Below are positions 54,111 to 61,194 of a stretch of DNA of 64,000 nucleotides, one piece after another (positions within the stretch are counted from its first letter, which is position 1; each line of letters opens with the position of its first letter). The notes beneath the pieces are model-generated. The model had not been told where the DNA came from. It saw nothing but the letters and a program-made list of their open reading frames with translations, and did no database searches. The stretch comes from Mannheimia glucosida (GTDB lineage Bacteria; Pseudomonadota; Gammaproteobacteria; Enterobacterales; Pasteurellaceae): the NCBI RefSeq assembly GCF_046267875.1, contig NZ_CP176502.1:1-64000 (forward strand), in the 5' to 3' direction. A program made the translations under genes and the position numbers.

Positions 54111-54170
54111 TGCCCTCTCCCCTTGTGGGAGAGGGACAGATTTTTCTTTGTTCAGAAGAAAAATCAGGGA
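54111..54170. repeat. Composite hairpin repeat between hemE and yjaG
   Basis: An outer CCCTCTCCC/GGGAGAGGG stem (54113-54135), then GATTTTTCTT/AAGAAAAATC (54139-54165), with a third AGGGAGAGGGGC arm that can pair with the first, followed at once by an uptake-signal core (GCAAGCGGTCATTTTT). The same CCTCTCC-GGAGAGG core occurs near 47484. Confidence 0.6.
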
Positions 54171-54247
54171 GAGGGGCAAGCGGTCATTTTTATACAGAAT
54201 TTTGCAAAATCGTTCCCTTCTCTCTGAAAAATAAAGAAGGAAATACA

Positions 54248-54838
54248 ATGAGAAACCCGATTCATAAACGCATGGAACGTTTCGAGCCTTGGCAAAACAC
54301 CACCTTTATGGCGTGCCTATGCGAAAGAATGTACCCTAACTATCAGCTTTTTTGTGAAGTAACCGAACAGCCTGAAAAAGCTAAGGTATTCCAAAATATT
54401 TTAAATTTAGTCTGGGAATATTTAACCATAAAAGGGGCAAAAATTAATTTCGATAACCAACTGGAAAAATTAGAAGAAATCATTCCTGATGTGAACGAAT
54501 ATGCGTTTTTTGGTGTCTTACCTGCACAGGAAGCTTGCGAAGCCCTTTCTGAACTTCTTCACAGTATTATCGCTGGTTCAACCCTTGAACAAGCAATCCG
54601 CATCAGCCAAATTTCATTAGGCACAGTTGCCAGCTATTTGGAAATGCAACAAGATAAAGAACTGAACGAGCAAGAGCTAAAGAATTCTGAAGAAATTCAA
54701 GAAGAACTGGACGTACAGTGGCAAATATACCGCTTGCTAAACGAATGTGAAAAACGTGATCTTGATCTCATTTTTGAACTTAAAGATGAAATCAGAAGCA
54801 GCGGGATTAGTAATATCGGGTTAAATATTAACCAATAG
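54248..54838 (+). CDS. yjaG: DUF416 protein YjaG
   Basis: A 196-residue protein of the DUF416 family, no known function. From MRNPIHKRMERFEPWQN (GAAGGAAA ribosome site) it keeps the family start, an all-helical body, and FMACLCERMYPNYQLF near 21. An upstream in-frame start at 54101 lies in the hairpin repeat and should be ignored. It sits between hemE and hupA, as in E. coli. Confidence 0.88.
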   Translation: MRNPIHKRMERFEPWQNTTFMACLCERMYPNYQLFCEVTEQPEKAKVFQNILNLVWEYLTIKGAKINFDNQLEKLEEIIPDVNEYAFFGVLPAQEACEALSELLHSIIAGSTLEQAIRISQISLGTVASYLEMQQDKELNEQELKNSEEIQEELDVQWQIYRLLNECEKRDLDLIFELKDEIRSSGISNIGLNINQ

Positions 54839-54973
54839 CATTGATATTTGCAAAATCTTGCTTAATAATACTTTGAGAAATCTTAACTTTGAATTAAGCT
54901 ATCGCAAGGTTTCAATAACTTCTCAGACGTTTTACGTCATTTATTAAAAACACATATCTTAGAGGATAAAACT

Positions 54974-55246
54974 ATGAACAAAACTGAGTTAATCGATGCT
55001 ATCGCCGCTGGTGCAAACTTAACTAAGAAAGATGCTAAAGCAGCATTAGAAGCAACTCTTGATGCAATCTCTGCAAGCTTAAAAGCAGGCGACGCTGTTC
55101 AATTAATCGGCTTCGGTACTTTTAAAGTAAATGAGCGTAAAGCACGTACTGGTCGTAACCCAAAAACTGGTGAAGAGATCAAAATTGCAGCAGCTAAAGT
55201 ACCTGCATTCGTTTCAGGTAAAGCATTAAAAGATTTAGTAAAATAA
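54974..55246 (+). CDS. hupA: DNA-binding protein HU (alpha-type)
   Basis: HU compacts and bends chromosomal DNA. The 90 residues start MNKTELIDAIAAGANLTKKDAK and contain the HU/IHF signature GFGTFKVNERKARTGRNPKTGEE (near 46-68). The ribosome site is AGAGGA. hemE-yjaG-hupA context points to hupA. Codon use is strongly biased (GGT, GCT, CGT, AAA), as expected for a highly expressed gene. Confidence 0.96.
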   Translation: MNKTELIDAIAAGANLTKKDAKAALEATLDAISASLKAGDAVQLIGFGTFKVNERKARTGRNPKTGEEIKIAAAKVPAFVSGKALKDLVK

Positions 55247-55263
55247 TTCTTTAAAGATATAAA

Positions 55264-55297
55264 AATAAAGCCTGGATTATAATCCAGGCTTTATTTT
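55264..55297. terminator. Terminator after hupA
   Basis: AATAAAGCCTGGATT and AATCCAGGCTTTATT form a 15-bp stem with a T-run after it. It can also serve the convergent repeat lipoprotein gene. Confidence 0.88.
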
Positions 55298-55334
55298 TAG
55301 CGTATTTCGATAGCTACAGAGAAACTAAAAATCA

Positions 55335-55775
55335 CTATTTGCTTTCAATCGCTTTTTTCATTTCTTCAACTTTCGCTTCTGTCTCAACTTTTACTTCTGC
55401 TGCCTTCTCAGCTACTGCCTTTTTAGCTTCTTCCGCTTTATCTGCTGTCGCTTGAGCTGCATCATTTGCTGCTGCTTTTAGTTCTTCCACTTTAGCTTCA
55501 GTTGTGGTTTTTAACTCAGCGGCTTTCTCTGCTACTGTCTTTTTTGCCTCTTCTGTTTTATCTGCTGTTGCTTGAGCTGCATCATTTGCTGCCGCTTTCA
55601 ACTCTTCAACCTTCGCTTCAGTAGCCGATTTAACTTCTGCAGCTTTTTCAGCTACAGCTTCTTTTACTTCAACCGCTTTGTCTGTAGTTGATTGCGCTGC
55701 TTCTTTTGCCTGATCACAAGCAGCAAGTGCCATAGTTGTACCTAACACTAATAATGATAAAAATGATTTTTTCAT
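55335..55775 (-). CDS. Small lipoprotein with 40-residue Lys/Glu/Ala coiled-coil repeats
   Basis: A 146-residue lipoprotein: signal with lipobox LAAC (Cys20), then nearly the whole mature chain is an Ala/Lys/Glu/Val helix. Two full 40-residue repeats (44-83 and 84-123) and one partial (124-146) share KAAEVK-TEAKVEELKAAANDAAQATADK; the DNA repeats are 120 bases. The pattern looks like apolipoprotein/LEA-type amphipathic helices, perhaps tethering membrane to wall. Not a family I can name. It lies downstream of two tandem hairpins after rne, and convergent to hupA. Confidence 0.82.
   Translation of the reverse strand: MKKSFLSLLVLGTTMALAACDQAKEAAQSTTDKAVEVKEAVAEKAAEVKSATEAKVEELKAAANDAAQATADKTEEAKKTVAEKAAELKTTTEAKVEELKAAANDAAQATADKAEEAKKAVAEKAAEVKVETEAKVEEMKKAIESK
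55338..55646 (-). repeat. 120-base in-frame tandem repeat in the lipoprotein gene
   Basis: Two full 120-base units (55527-55646, 55407-55526) and a partial third (55338-55406). They are near-identical, so slippage or recombination could change the copy number in frame. Confidence 0.8.
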
Positions 55776-55802
55776 ACCGAGTTCCTTAAATAAACTAAAA
55801 AT

Positions 55803-55827
55803 AACGCACTTTGTAATAAAGTGCGTT
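55803..55827 (-). terminator. Second hairpin upstream of the repeat lipoprotein
   Basis: AACGCACTTT-GTAAT-AAAGTGCGTT; on the minus strand it is followed by ATTTTTAGTTTATTT and then the lipoprotein ribosome site AAGGAA. It may be a back-up rne terminator or an attenuator in the lipoprotein leader. Confidence 0.6.
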
Positions 55828-55871
55828 TACTTAGGCAGAAAAATTGATAGAAAGTTCATACTTTGATAAAA

Positions 55872-55903
55872 AAATGCCTATTAGTTATAACTAATAGGCA
55901 TTT
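55872..55903 (-). terminator. Terminator after rne
   Basis: AAATGCCTATTAGTTA and TAACTAATAGGCATTT form a perfect 16-bp palindrome; on the minus strand TTTTATC follows. It is 18 bases past the rne stop. Confidence 0.85.
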
Positions 55904-55920
55904 AAACCAATTAATTGTAC

Positions 55921-58863
55921 TTAACCATTGGTTGAACGAGGCGCTGACTGCACTTGGCTCACTGCGCTGGTATATCCGCCAAACCCTTTGCCATAGAAAT
56001 AGTATTTAGAGTTTTGCCATTGGCTAATTTCGACTACTTCAAGCTTGTCACTTGGTGCAGAAGCAATCGTCATAGCGGCTTGGGTATGCTCAACACGAGA
56101 GAATGTACCTAATCTGCCGTTAAATCGATAATCGCTTTCGTAAGCTGATTTTGGCACTTCAATCGGGTGAGTAACATCTTCCACAATCGCTGGTGCAACT
56201 GTTGCTTGTGATTGGAATTTACTAACTCGCTCATTTTTCTCTTTAACTAAATCACGTTCAGAATGCTGAGCAACCACACTGCCAAATGGAGCAATATGCT
56301 CCTTTACTTCTACTGGTTTTACGTCTTCAGAAGCAACTTTTTCTTCCTTCGGTTTGGAAAGCTGTTCTTGTTTCTCCTTAACCAAATCACGGTTAGTTGG
56401 TTGTGCTACAAAACCACCTAGCGGACTAACTGTCTGAAGTTTCTTCTCTTCTGATTTTTTCTCTGTCTCAACAGGCTGATTTTCTTGCTGTTCAAGCATT
56501 TGATCAACGGATAAGAATGGTGCTTTTTCCTCTGCTTTAGCAGTAGAGGTAACCTGAACCCAAACTTTACCGCTCGCAAGCTCAGGCGAAGCAACAGCTG
56601 AAGTTAGAGGCATAGGAGAAATAACCTGATTGCGTTGATTTTCACGACGACGCTGATTGCCCACACGCAAATGGCGAGGTAAACGGCGTTGGCGGTTATT
56701 TTCACGTCCTTCGTTCGTTGTTTCTACCGTAGAGGTTGTTTCAACAGGTACTTCTTGGGTTATAAGCGGTTGAATTTGCTGATTTTTTTGCACATTTTCA
56801 ACTTGTTTTGCTACCGTTTCCTCAACAGCAGGTGTTAGATTTTCTGCTTCTACTTCTTGTGTTTCGACACGCACTTTTTTACGTAGATCACGGCGTTGGC
56901 GGCGTTCGGTTTGAACCTCACGGGAGCTGCTACGACTCTCTTGCTCGGTTACGCCGGAAACTTCTTCCACTACCGCTCGGCGTGCTTTTTTCTCGCTACG
57001 CACCGTTTTTTCTTCCGTTGGAGTAGCTTGAGCTTGCACGGTTTTACGCTCTTGGTTTTCCGCTTTGGTATTGCGGTTCGGGCGTTCACGGCGTTGGCGA
57101 CGATCACGCTGGTTGCGTACTTTCGGCTTCGGTTTTTCTTCCACTTTTTCTTCGCTAAACCAACCTTTAATGGTCGCAATTAAGCGGCTTAATAGTGATG
57201 GTTTTGGTGGTTCGGTAGGTGTTGGCGAAGGTTGGAGATTCAGCTCCGAGCTTTGTAACACAGACTCTACCGTAATCACCGGCTCGTTACGGGTGACTAA
57301 CACATCTTCTTGATGGTGATGATGTGGGTGTTCTTCCTCACTACGAGCTTCATAATGCTTGGTTAAATCGTAGCTTAACGTTGGGGTAATTTCATTTTCA
57401 CGCAGGCGATATACGCTGAAATGCGGCGTTTCCATACTTTCAGACGGTACTACGACAATTTGTACATCGTGGCGTTTTTCAATGCTGGAAATCGCTTTAC
57501 GTTTTTCGTTGAGTAAGTAGCTGGCGATTTGCACCGGCACAATGGTGTGAACCTGTGCTGTGTTTTCTTTGATTGCCTCTTCTTCTAATAAACGTAAAAT
57601 CGACAGTGCGATTGATTCATTATCACGTACTTTACCTGTTCCCTGACAGCGAGGGCAGATATGTGATGAAGCCTCACTTAATGATGGGCTTAAACGCTGA
57701 CGGCTCATTTCTAACAAACCGAAACGGGAAATACGGGCAAATTGGATTCTCGCACGGTCTTGGCGTGTCGCTTCACGAATACGGTTTTCCACTTCACGTT
57801 GGTGGCGAACCGGCGTCATATCAATAAAGTCGATCACAATCAAACCGCCTAAGTCACGTAAACGTAACTGACGGGCAATTTCATCAGCCGCTTCTAAGTT
57901 GGTGTTAAGAGCGGTTTCTTCAATATCGCCGCCACGGGTTGAACGTGAGGAGTTAATATCAATTGCTGTTAATGCTTCTGTGACATCAATAACGATAGAG
58001 CCACCGGAAGGTAAACGCACTTCACGTTGGAATGCCGATTCGATTTGCGATTCAATTTGATAATGACTAAATAGCGGTACTTCGCCTTCGTATAATTTCA
58101 CACGGTTGATGAAATCCGGGCGAACAAGGCGAATGTGGTTTTTGGCTTTCTCGAACACTTTTTTGTTGTCGATTAAGATTTCGCCAATATCACGGCGTAG
58201 ATAGTCACGAATTGCACGCACAATCACGTCACTTTCTTGGTGAATTAAGAACGGAGCAGGGCGAGATTCCGCCGCCTTTTTAATTGCTTCCCAGTGGTGT
58301 AACAAGACTTTTAAGTCCCATTGTAACTCTTCCGGTGATTTACCCACACCGGCGGTACGCACGATTAAGCCGACATCTTCCGGCACATCTAAGCAGTCTA
58401 ATGCCTCTTTGAGTTCTAAACGCTCATCGCCTTCAATACGGCGGGAAATACCACCGGCACGAGGGTTGTTCGGCATTAAAACTAAGTAACTACCCGCAAG
58501 CGAAATAAAGGTGGTTAAGGCTGCTCCTTTGTTACCACGCTCTTCTTTGCTGACTTGAACAATCACTTCTTGCCCTTCTTGAATAATATCTTTGATATTC
58601 GGGCGACCGTTAAACACATAGTCTGACGGGAAGTATTCTCGGGAAATTTCTTTTAAAGGTAGGAAGCCGTGGCGTTCTGCACCGTAATCCACGAATGCAG
58701 CTTCAAGGCTTGGTTCGACACGGGTAATTTTACCCTTGTAGATATTGGATTTTTTCTGTTCGTGACCCGGGCTTTCGATGTCCAAGTCAAATAAGCGTTG
58801 CCCATCAACGAGGGCAACACGCAACTCTTCTTTTTGAGTTGCATTGATTAACATTCTTTTCAT
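55921..58863 (-). CDS. rne: Ribonuclease E
   Basis: RNase E is the main mRNA-decay and RNA-processing endonuclease and the degradosome scaffold. The 980 residues start MKRMLINATQKEELRVALVDGQ. The catalytic half (1 to about 520) has the S1 domain (about 35-120), DNase I-like part with IVIDVTEALTAIDINSSRST and IVIDFIDM (metal Asp residues), and the Zn-link CPRCQGTGK near 400. The C-terminal half (about 560-980) is Arg/Glu/Pro-rich and disordered, with two FVAQPTNRDLVKEK / VVAQHSERDLVKEK-like repeats. The E. coli enzyme has 1061 residues. Confidence 0.97.
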   Translation of the reverse strand: MKRMLINATQKEELRVALVDGQRLFDLDIESPGHEQKKSNIYKGKITRVEPSLEAAFVDYGAERHGFLPLKEISREYFPSDYVFNGRPNIKDIIQEGQEVIVQVSKEERGNKGAALTTFISLAGSYLVLMPNNPRAGGISRRIEGDERLELKEALDCLDVPEDVGLIVRTAGVGKSPEELQWDLKVLLHHWEAIKKAAESRPAPFLIHQESDVIVRAIRDYLRRDIGEILIDNKKVFEKAKNHIRLVRPDFINRVKLYEGEVPLFSHYQIESQIESAFQREVRLPSGGSIVIDVTEALTAIDINSSRSTRGGDIEETALNTNLEAADEIARQLRLRDLGGLIVIDFIDMTPVRHQREVENRIREATRQDRARIQFARISRFGLLEMSRQRLSPSLSEASSHICPRCQGTGKVRDNESIALSILRLLEEEAIKENTAQVHTIVPVQIASYLLNEKRKAISSIEKRHDVQIVVVPSESMETPHFSVYRLRENEITPTLSYDLTKHYEARSEEEHPHHHHQEDVLVTRNEPVITVESVLQSSELNLQPSPTPTEPPKPSLLSRLIATIKGWFSEEKVEEKPKPKVRNQRDRRQRRERPNRNTKAENQERKTVQAQATPTEEKTVRSEKKARRAVVEEVSGVTEQESRSSSREVQTERRQRRDLRKKVRVETQEVEAENLTPAVEETVAKQVENVQKNQQIQPLITQEVPVETTSTVETTNEGRENNRQRRLPRHLRVGNQRRRENQRNQVISPMPLTSAVASPELASGKVWVQVTSTAKAEEKAPFLSVDQMLEQQENQPVETEKKSEEKKLQTVSPLGGFVAQPTNRDLVKEKQEQLSKPKEEKVASEDVKPVEVKEHIAPFGSVVAQHSERDLVKEKNERVSKFQSQATVAPAIVEDVTHPIEVPKSAYESDYRFNGRLGTFSRVEHTQAAMTIASAPSDKLEVVEISQWQNSKYYFYGKGFGGYTSAVSQVQSAPRSTNG

Positions 58864-58917
58864 TGTGTTTTCTCATTATTTTGTTTTTTCTTACACGGTC
58901 ATTTTGACCATTAATAA

Positions 58918-58959
58918 GGGAATGGTTTTAGTGTCTATCTCACGACTGTCTTCATTCCC
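58918..58959 (-). promoter_or_regulatory. Hairpin in the rne 5' leader
   Basis: GGGAATG (58918-58924) pairs with CATTCCC (58953-58959), with an internal loop and a short GTC/GAC inner stem. RNase E of gammaproteobacteria autoregulates through hairpins in its 5' UTR (rne5 element); this one is in the right place, about 55-95 bases before the ATG, but the match to the rne5 sequence was not checked. Confidence 0.45.
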
Positions 58960-59258
58960 GATAGTGTATTGATGGTTGTCTTACGTTTACTTTGTCTTGT
59001 CTTAAAGAAACTGCAAAATCAATTACTTAAGGCTTGTTTATCTCTATTACAAGCGGTTATTTTTGCTTTATTTTTTGCAATTTTCTATTGCTTTTTCAAG
59101 CCAAAAATAACGAGCCATTATCGCATTTTAACCCTGAAAAAGGCAAGGTAATTGTTGTATGGTAGCTGTTATTTGTGGAGATGAATATAATGAAAATGAA
59201 TGGGTGATAAGGAAAAATAATGAGATTTAGTGTGAGTGCTGGAGATAAGCGTGAAATC

Positions 59259-59302
59259 CAAGCGGTTAAATTTGCAAAAAAAGAGCTAAATTTAACCGCT
59301 TG
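59259..59302 (-). terminator. Inverted uptake-signal pair after the isochorismatase-like gene
   Basis: CAAGCGGTTAAATTT (59259-59273) and AAATTTAACCGCTTG (59288-59302) form a 15-bp stem, 12 bases past the gene's stop. Confidence 0.7.
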
Positions 59303-59313
59303 TAAAGCGAATA

Positions 59314-60159
59314 TTATGCTTTTGCCATCATTTTTTTCACTGCTTCTTCAGTGGTCCAGAGGTCATTTGCGATAATACGGTAGTTGGTTAATGCTGCAAG
59401 GTAGCCGTCACCTTCAGGAATACGAGGCCCTGCGGTTGCATCTTTCACCACTGTTACTTCAAAACCTTGTTCGATTAATTCACGCAAGTGTGAATCAATA
59501 CATAAGTTGGCGGCCATACCGGCTAAAATCACTTGGTCGATTTTACGTTTGCGTAATTGCAACACTAAGTCATTGGTTTCTGGGCCAAAAACTTTATGTG
59601 GTGAAGCAATTACTGTTTTGCCATCAAAAATGTATGGTTTGTACTCAGGCATAAAGTCCGCACCTGAATTTTCAAAGCCTTCCATGGTGTATTGACCTTT
59701 TCTCGCAAACATTCCGCTGTCGTGCATAAAGTGTTCGCCCGGTGAACCAAATTCCCATTTGTGATCGGTAGGGTAGTAATAGTGTGGCGAAACAAAGGTT
59801 GGCATATCCACTGCTTTTGCTGCTTTAAATAAACTTTCAATGTTAGCTACAGTGTTGTTTTCTTTGATTGAGTCACCTAACACACCCCACATCACACCTT
59901 TCGGGCTTAGGAAGTCAATTTGTGGATCAACTACCACTAATGCCACACGTTTTGGATCAATGGTCATTCCATGGCGTTTTAAACCATATTGCTCCGGCTC
60001 AGCATAAGGTGATTTTTCTGTGCCGGCTTGTTTTGCATTTGCTGTTGATGCAATACCTAATGCACCTAATACACTGGCTGCCATTGCAATACGAGAGCCG
60101 TGGTTAAGGGCTTGACGGCGTTCTTGGTTGATTTCTTCAAATTGTTCTTGTGACATCAT
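59314..60159 (-). CDS. Exported isochorismatase-like cysteine hydrolase
   Basis: A 281-residue isochorismatase-superfamily hydrolase. The catalytic triad is visible: Asp78 in VVVDPQIDF, Lys189 in SPHKVFG, Cys220 in AANLCIDSH. Unlike most members it starts with a twin-arginine-like signal (QERRQALNHGSRIAMAASV, cleaved near TANA-K), so it should fold in the cytoplasm and be exported. It is divergent from an AraC regulator, 126 bases apart. Possible substrates are amides or ureido compounds; nothing here picks one. Confidence 0.85.
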   Translation of the reverse strand: MMSQEQFEEINQERRQALNHGSRIAMAASVLGALGIASTANAKQAGTEKSPYAEPEQYGLKRHGMTIDPKRVALVVVDPQIDFLSPKGVMWGVLGDSIKENNTVANIESLFKAAKAVDMPTFVSPHYYYPTDHKWEFGSPGEHFMHDSGMFARKGQYTMEGFENSGADFMPEYKPYIFDGKTVIASPHKVFGPETNDLVLQLRKRKIDQVILAGMAANLCIDSHLRELIEQGFEVTVVKDATAGPRIPEGDGYLAALTNYRIIANDLWTTEEAVKKMMAKA

Positions 60160-60285
60160 TTTATCCTCATTAATAGATATACAAATTGTAACGATAACTT
60201 GCGTTACCGAACGGTTTGCTATTATAGTGACTCTCTTCCGCTTGTTTTAACCGTTCGTCTCAATTGTTTACCCAAGGAGCTTAAT

Positions 60286-61110
60286 GTGGATAGTTTGACT
60301 CATCTTTTTAGCCAATTTCAGTTTCGTACGGATTTATTTCATCTAGGTCAGTTGTGCCAAATTGGGACTTTTAATGAAGAGAATAAAGGCTATTTACATT
60401 TTGTTCGCCAAGGACGTTTTATTTTAAATCAGGCTGCTGAACGCCCGATTACGATTGAACGCCCAGCGATTATTTTTTCACCGACCAATATTTTGCACAG
60501 TTTGCACCCGTTAGATGATAGTGGGTTAGATATCTTCTGCATTAATTTTGATTTTGGCAAAGGGATTCGCAACCCATTAACGCATACCTTGCACAATATT
60601 GTGATCTTAGAGTTGGCACAGTATCCGGAATTGGGGGTATTAGCCGATCAAATTTTTAGTGAAGTCAATCAGAAAGGGTGTGGTTATCAGGCAATGATCC
60701 ACCATTTATGTGCCTATTTTACCTTGAAGGTTGCCCGCCAATGTTTAGAAAAAGGGTACATTCAAACAGGTTTGTTAAAAGGCTTGGCAGATAAGCAACT
60801 GGGGAAAGTGCTGTTAGCTATTCATAATGCACCGGAGCGAGATTGGAATGTAGAGGAGTTAGCAAATATGGCATTAATGTCTCGCTCACGCTTTGCGGCT
60901 TATTTTAAACAAACGATGGGGGTTTCGCCGATGGATTATCTCACTAACTGGCGATTAGCGGTTGCCCAACATTTATTACAAAAAGGTATGTCGGTGGCAT
61001 TGGTGGCAGAGCAGGTCGGCTATAGCCACAATGCTGCACTCAGCCGTGTTTTTATGCGGGAATTAGGGGTTTCACCTACCGAATGGTTAGCTCAAAATAA
61101 AGAATCGTAA
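60286..61110 (+). CDS. AraC-family transcriptional regulator (cupin_6 type)
   Basis: A 274-residue regulator. The start is a GTG at 60286 with a strong AAGGAG 6 bases before; an ATG further up at 60199 lacks a ribosome site. The N-terminal part is a cupin-like effector domain (about 15-150; FNEENKGYLHFVRQGRF), the C-terminal part the double HTH with SRSRFAAYFKQTMGVSPMDYL and SHNAALSRVFMRELGVSP. Probably regulates the divergent hydrolase gene. Confidence 0.85.
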   Translation: MDSLTHLFSQFQFRTDLFHLGQLCQIGTFNEENKGYLHFVRQGRFILNQAAERPITIERPAIIFSPTNILHSLHPLDDSGLDIFCINFDFGKGIRNPLTHTLHNIVILELAQYPELGVLADQIFSEVNQKGCGYQAMIHHLCAYFTLKVARQCLEKGYIQTGLLKGLADKQLGKVLLAIHNAPERDWNVEELANMALMSRSRFAAYFKQTMGVSPMDYLTNWRLAVAQHLLQKGMSVALVAEQVGYSHNAALSRVFMRELGVSPTEWLAQNKES

Positions 61111-61152
61111 CCTGATTGGCAACAAAAAGCAGAATGGTAAAAAGATCAAAAA

Positions 61153-61188
61153 ATTTAACCGCTTGTTATGTTGCACAAGCGGTTAAAT
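61153..61188. terminator. Inverted uptake-signal pair between the AraC gene and ubiD
   Basis: ATTTAACCGCTTGT (61153-61166) and ACAAGCGGTTAAAT (61175-61188) form a perfect 14-bp stem with an 8-base loop between convergent genes. Confidence 0.75.
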
Positions 61189-61194
61189 GTTGTC

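Larger units (their letters stand above)
58864..59313. other. 450-base gap upstream of rne
   Basis: Holds the rne promoter and long 5' leader on the minus strand, a hairpin at 58918-58959, a lone uptake-signal core (ACAAGCGGTTATTTTT near 59050) and the inverted uptake-signal pair after the hydrolase gene. A 60-codon reading frame at 58969 has no ribosome site and no family likeness. No tRNA or known RNA gene was seen. Confidence 0.6.

Noticed and set aside
56896..57183. Open frames opposite the RNase E C-terminal half
   Set aside because: Long antisense frames are expected opposite Arg/Glu-rich low-complexity coding sequence; no start signal or homologue.
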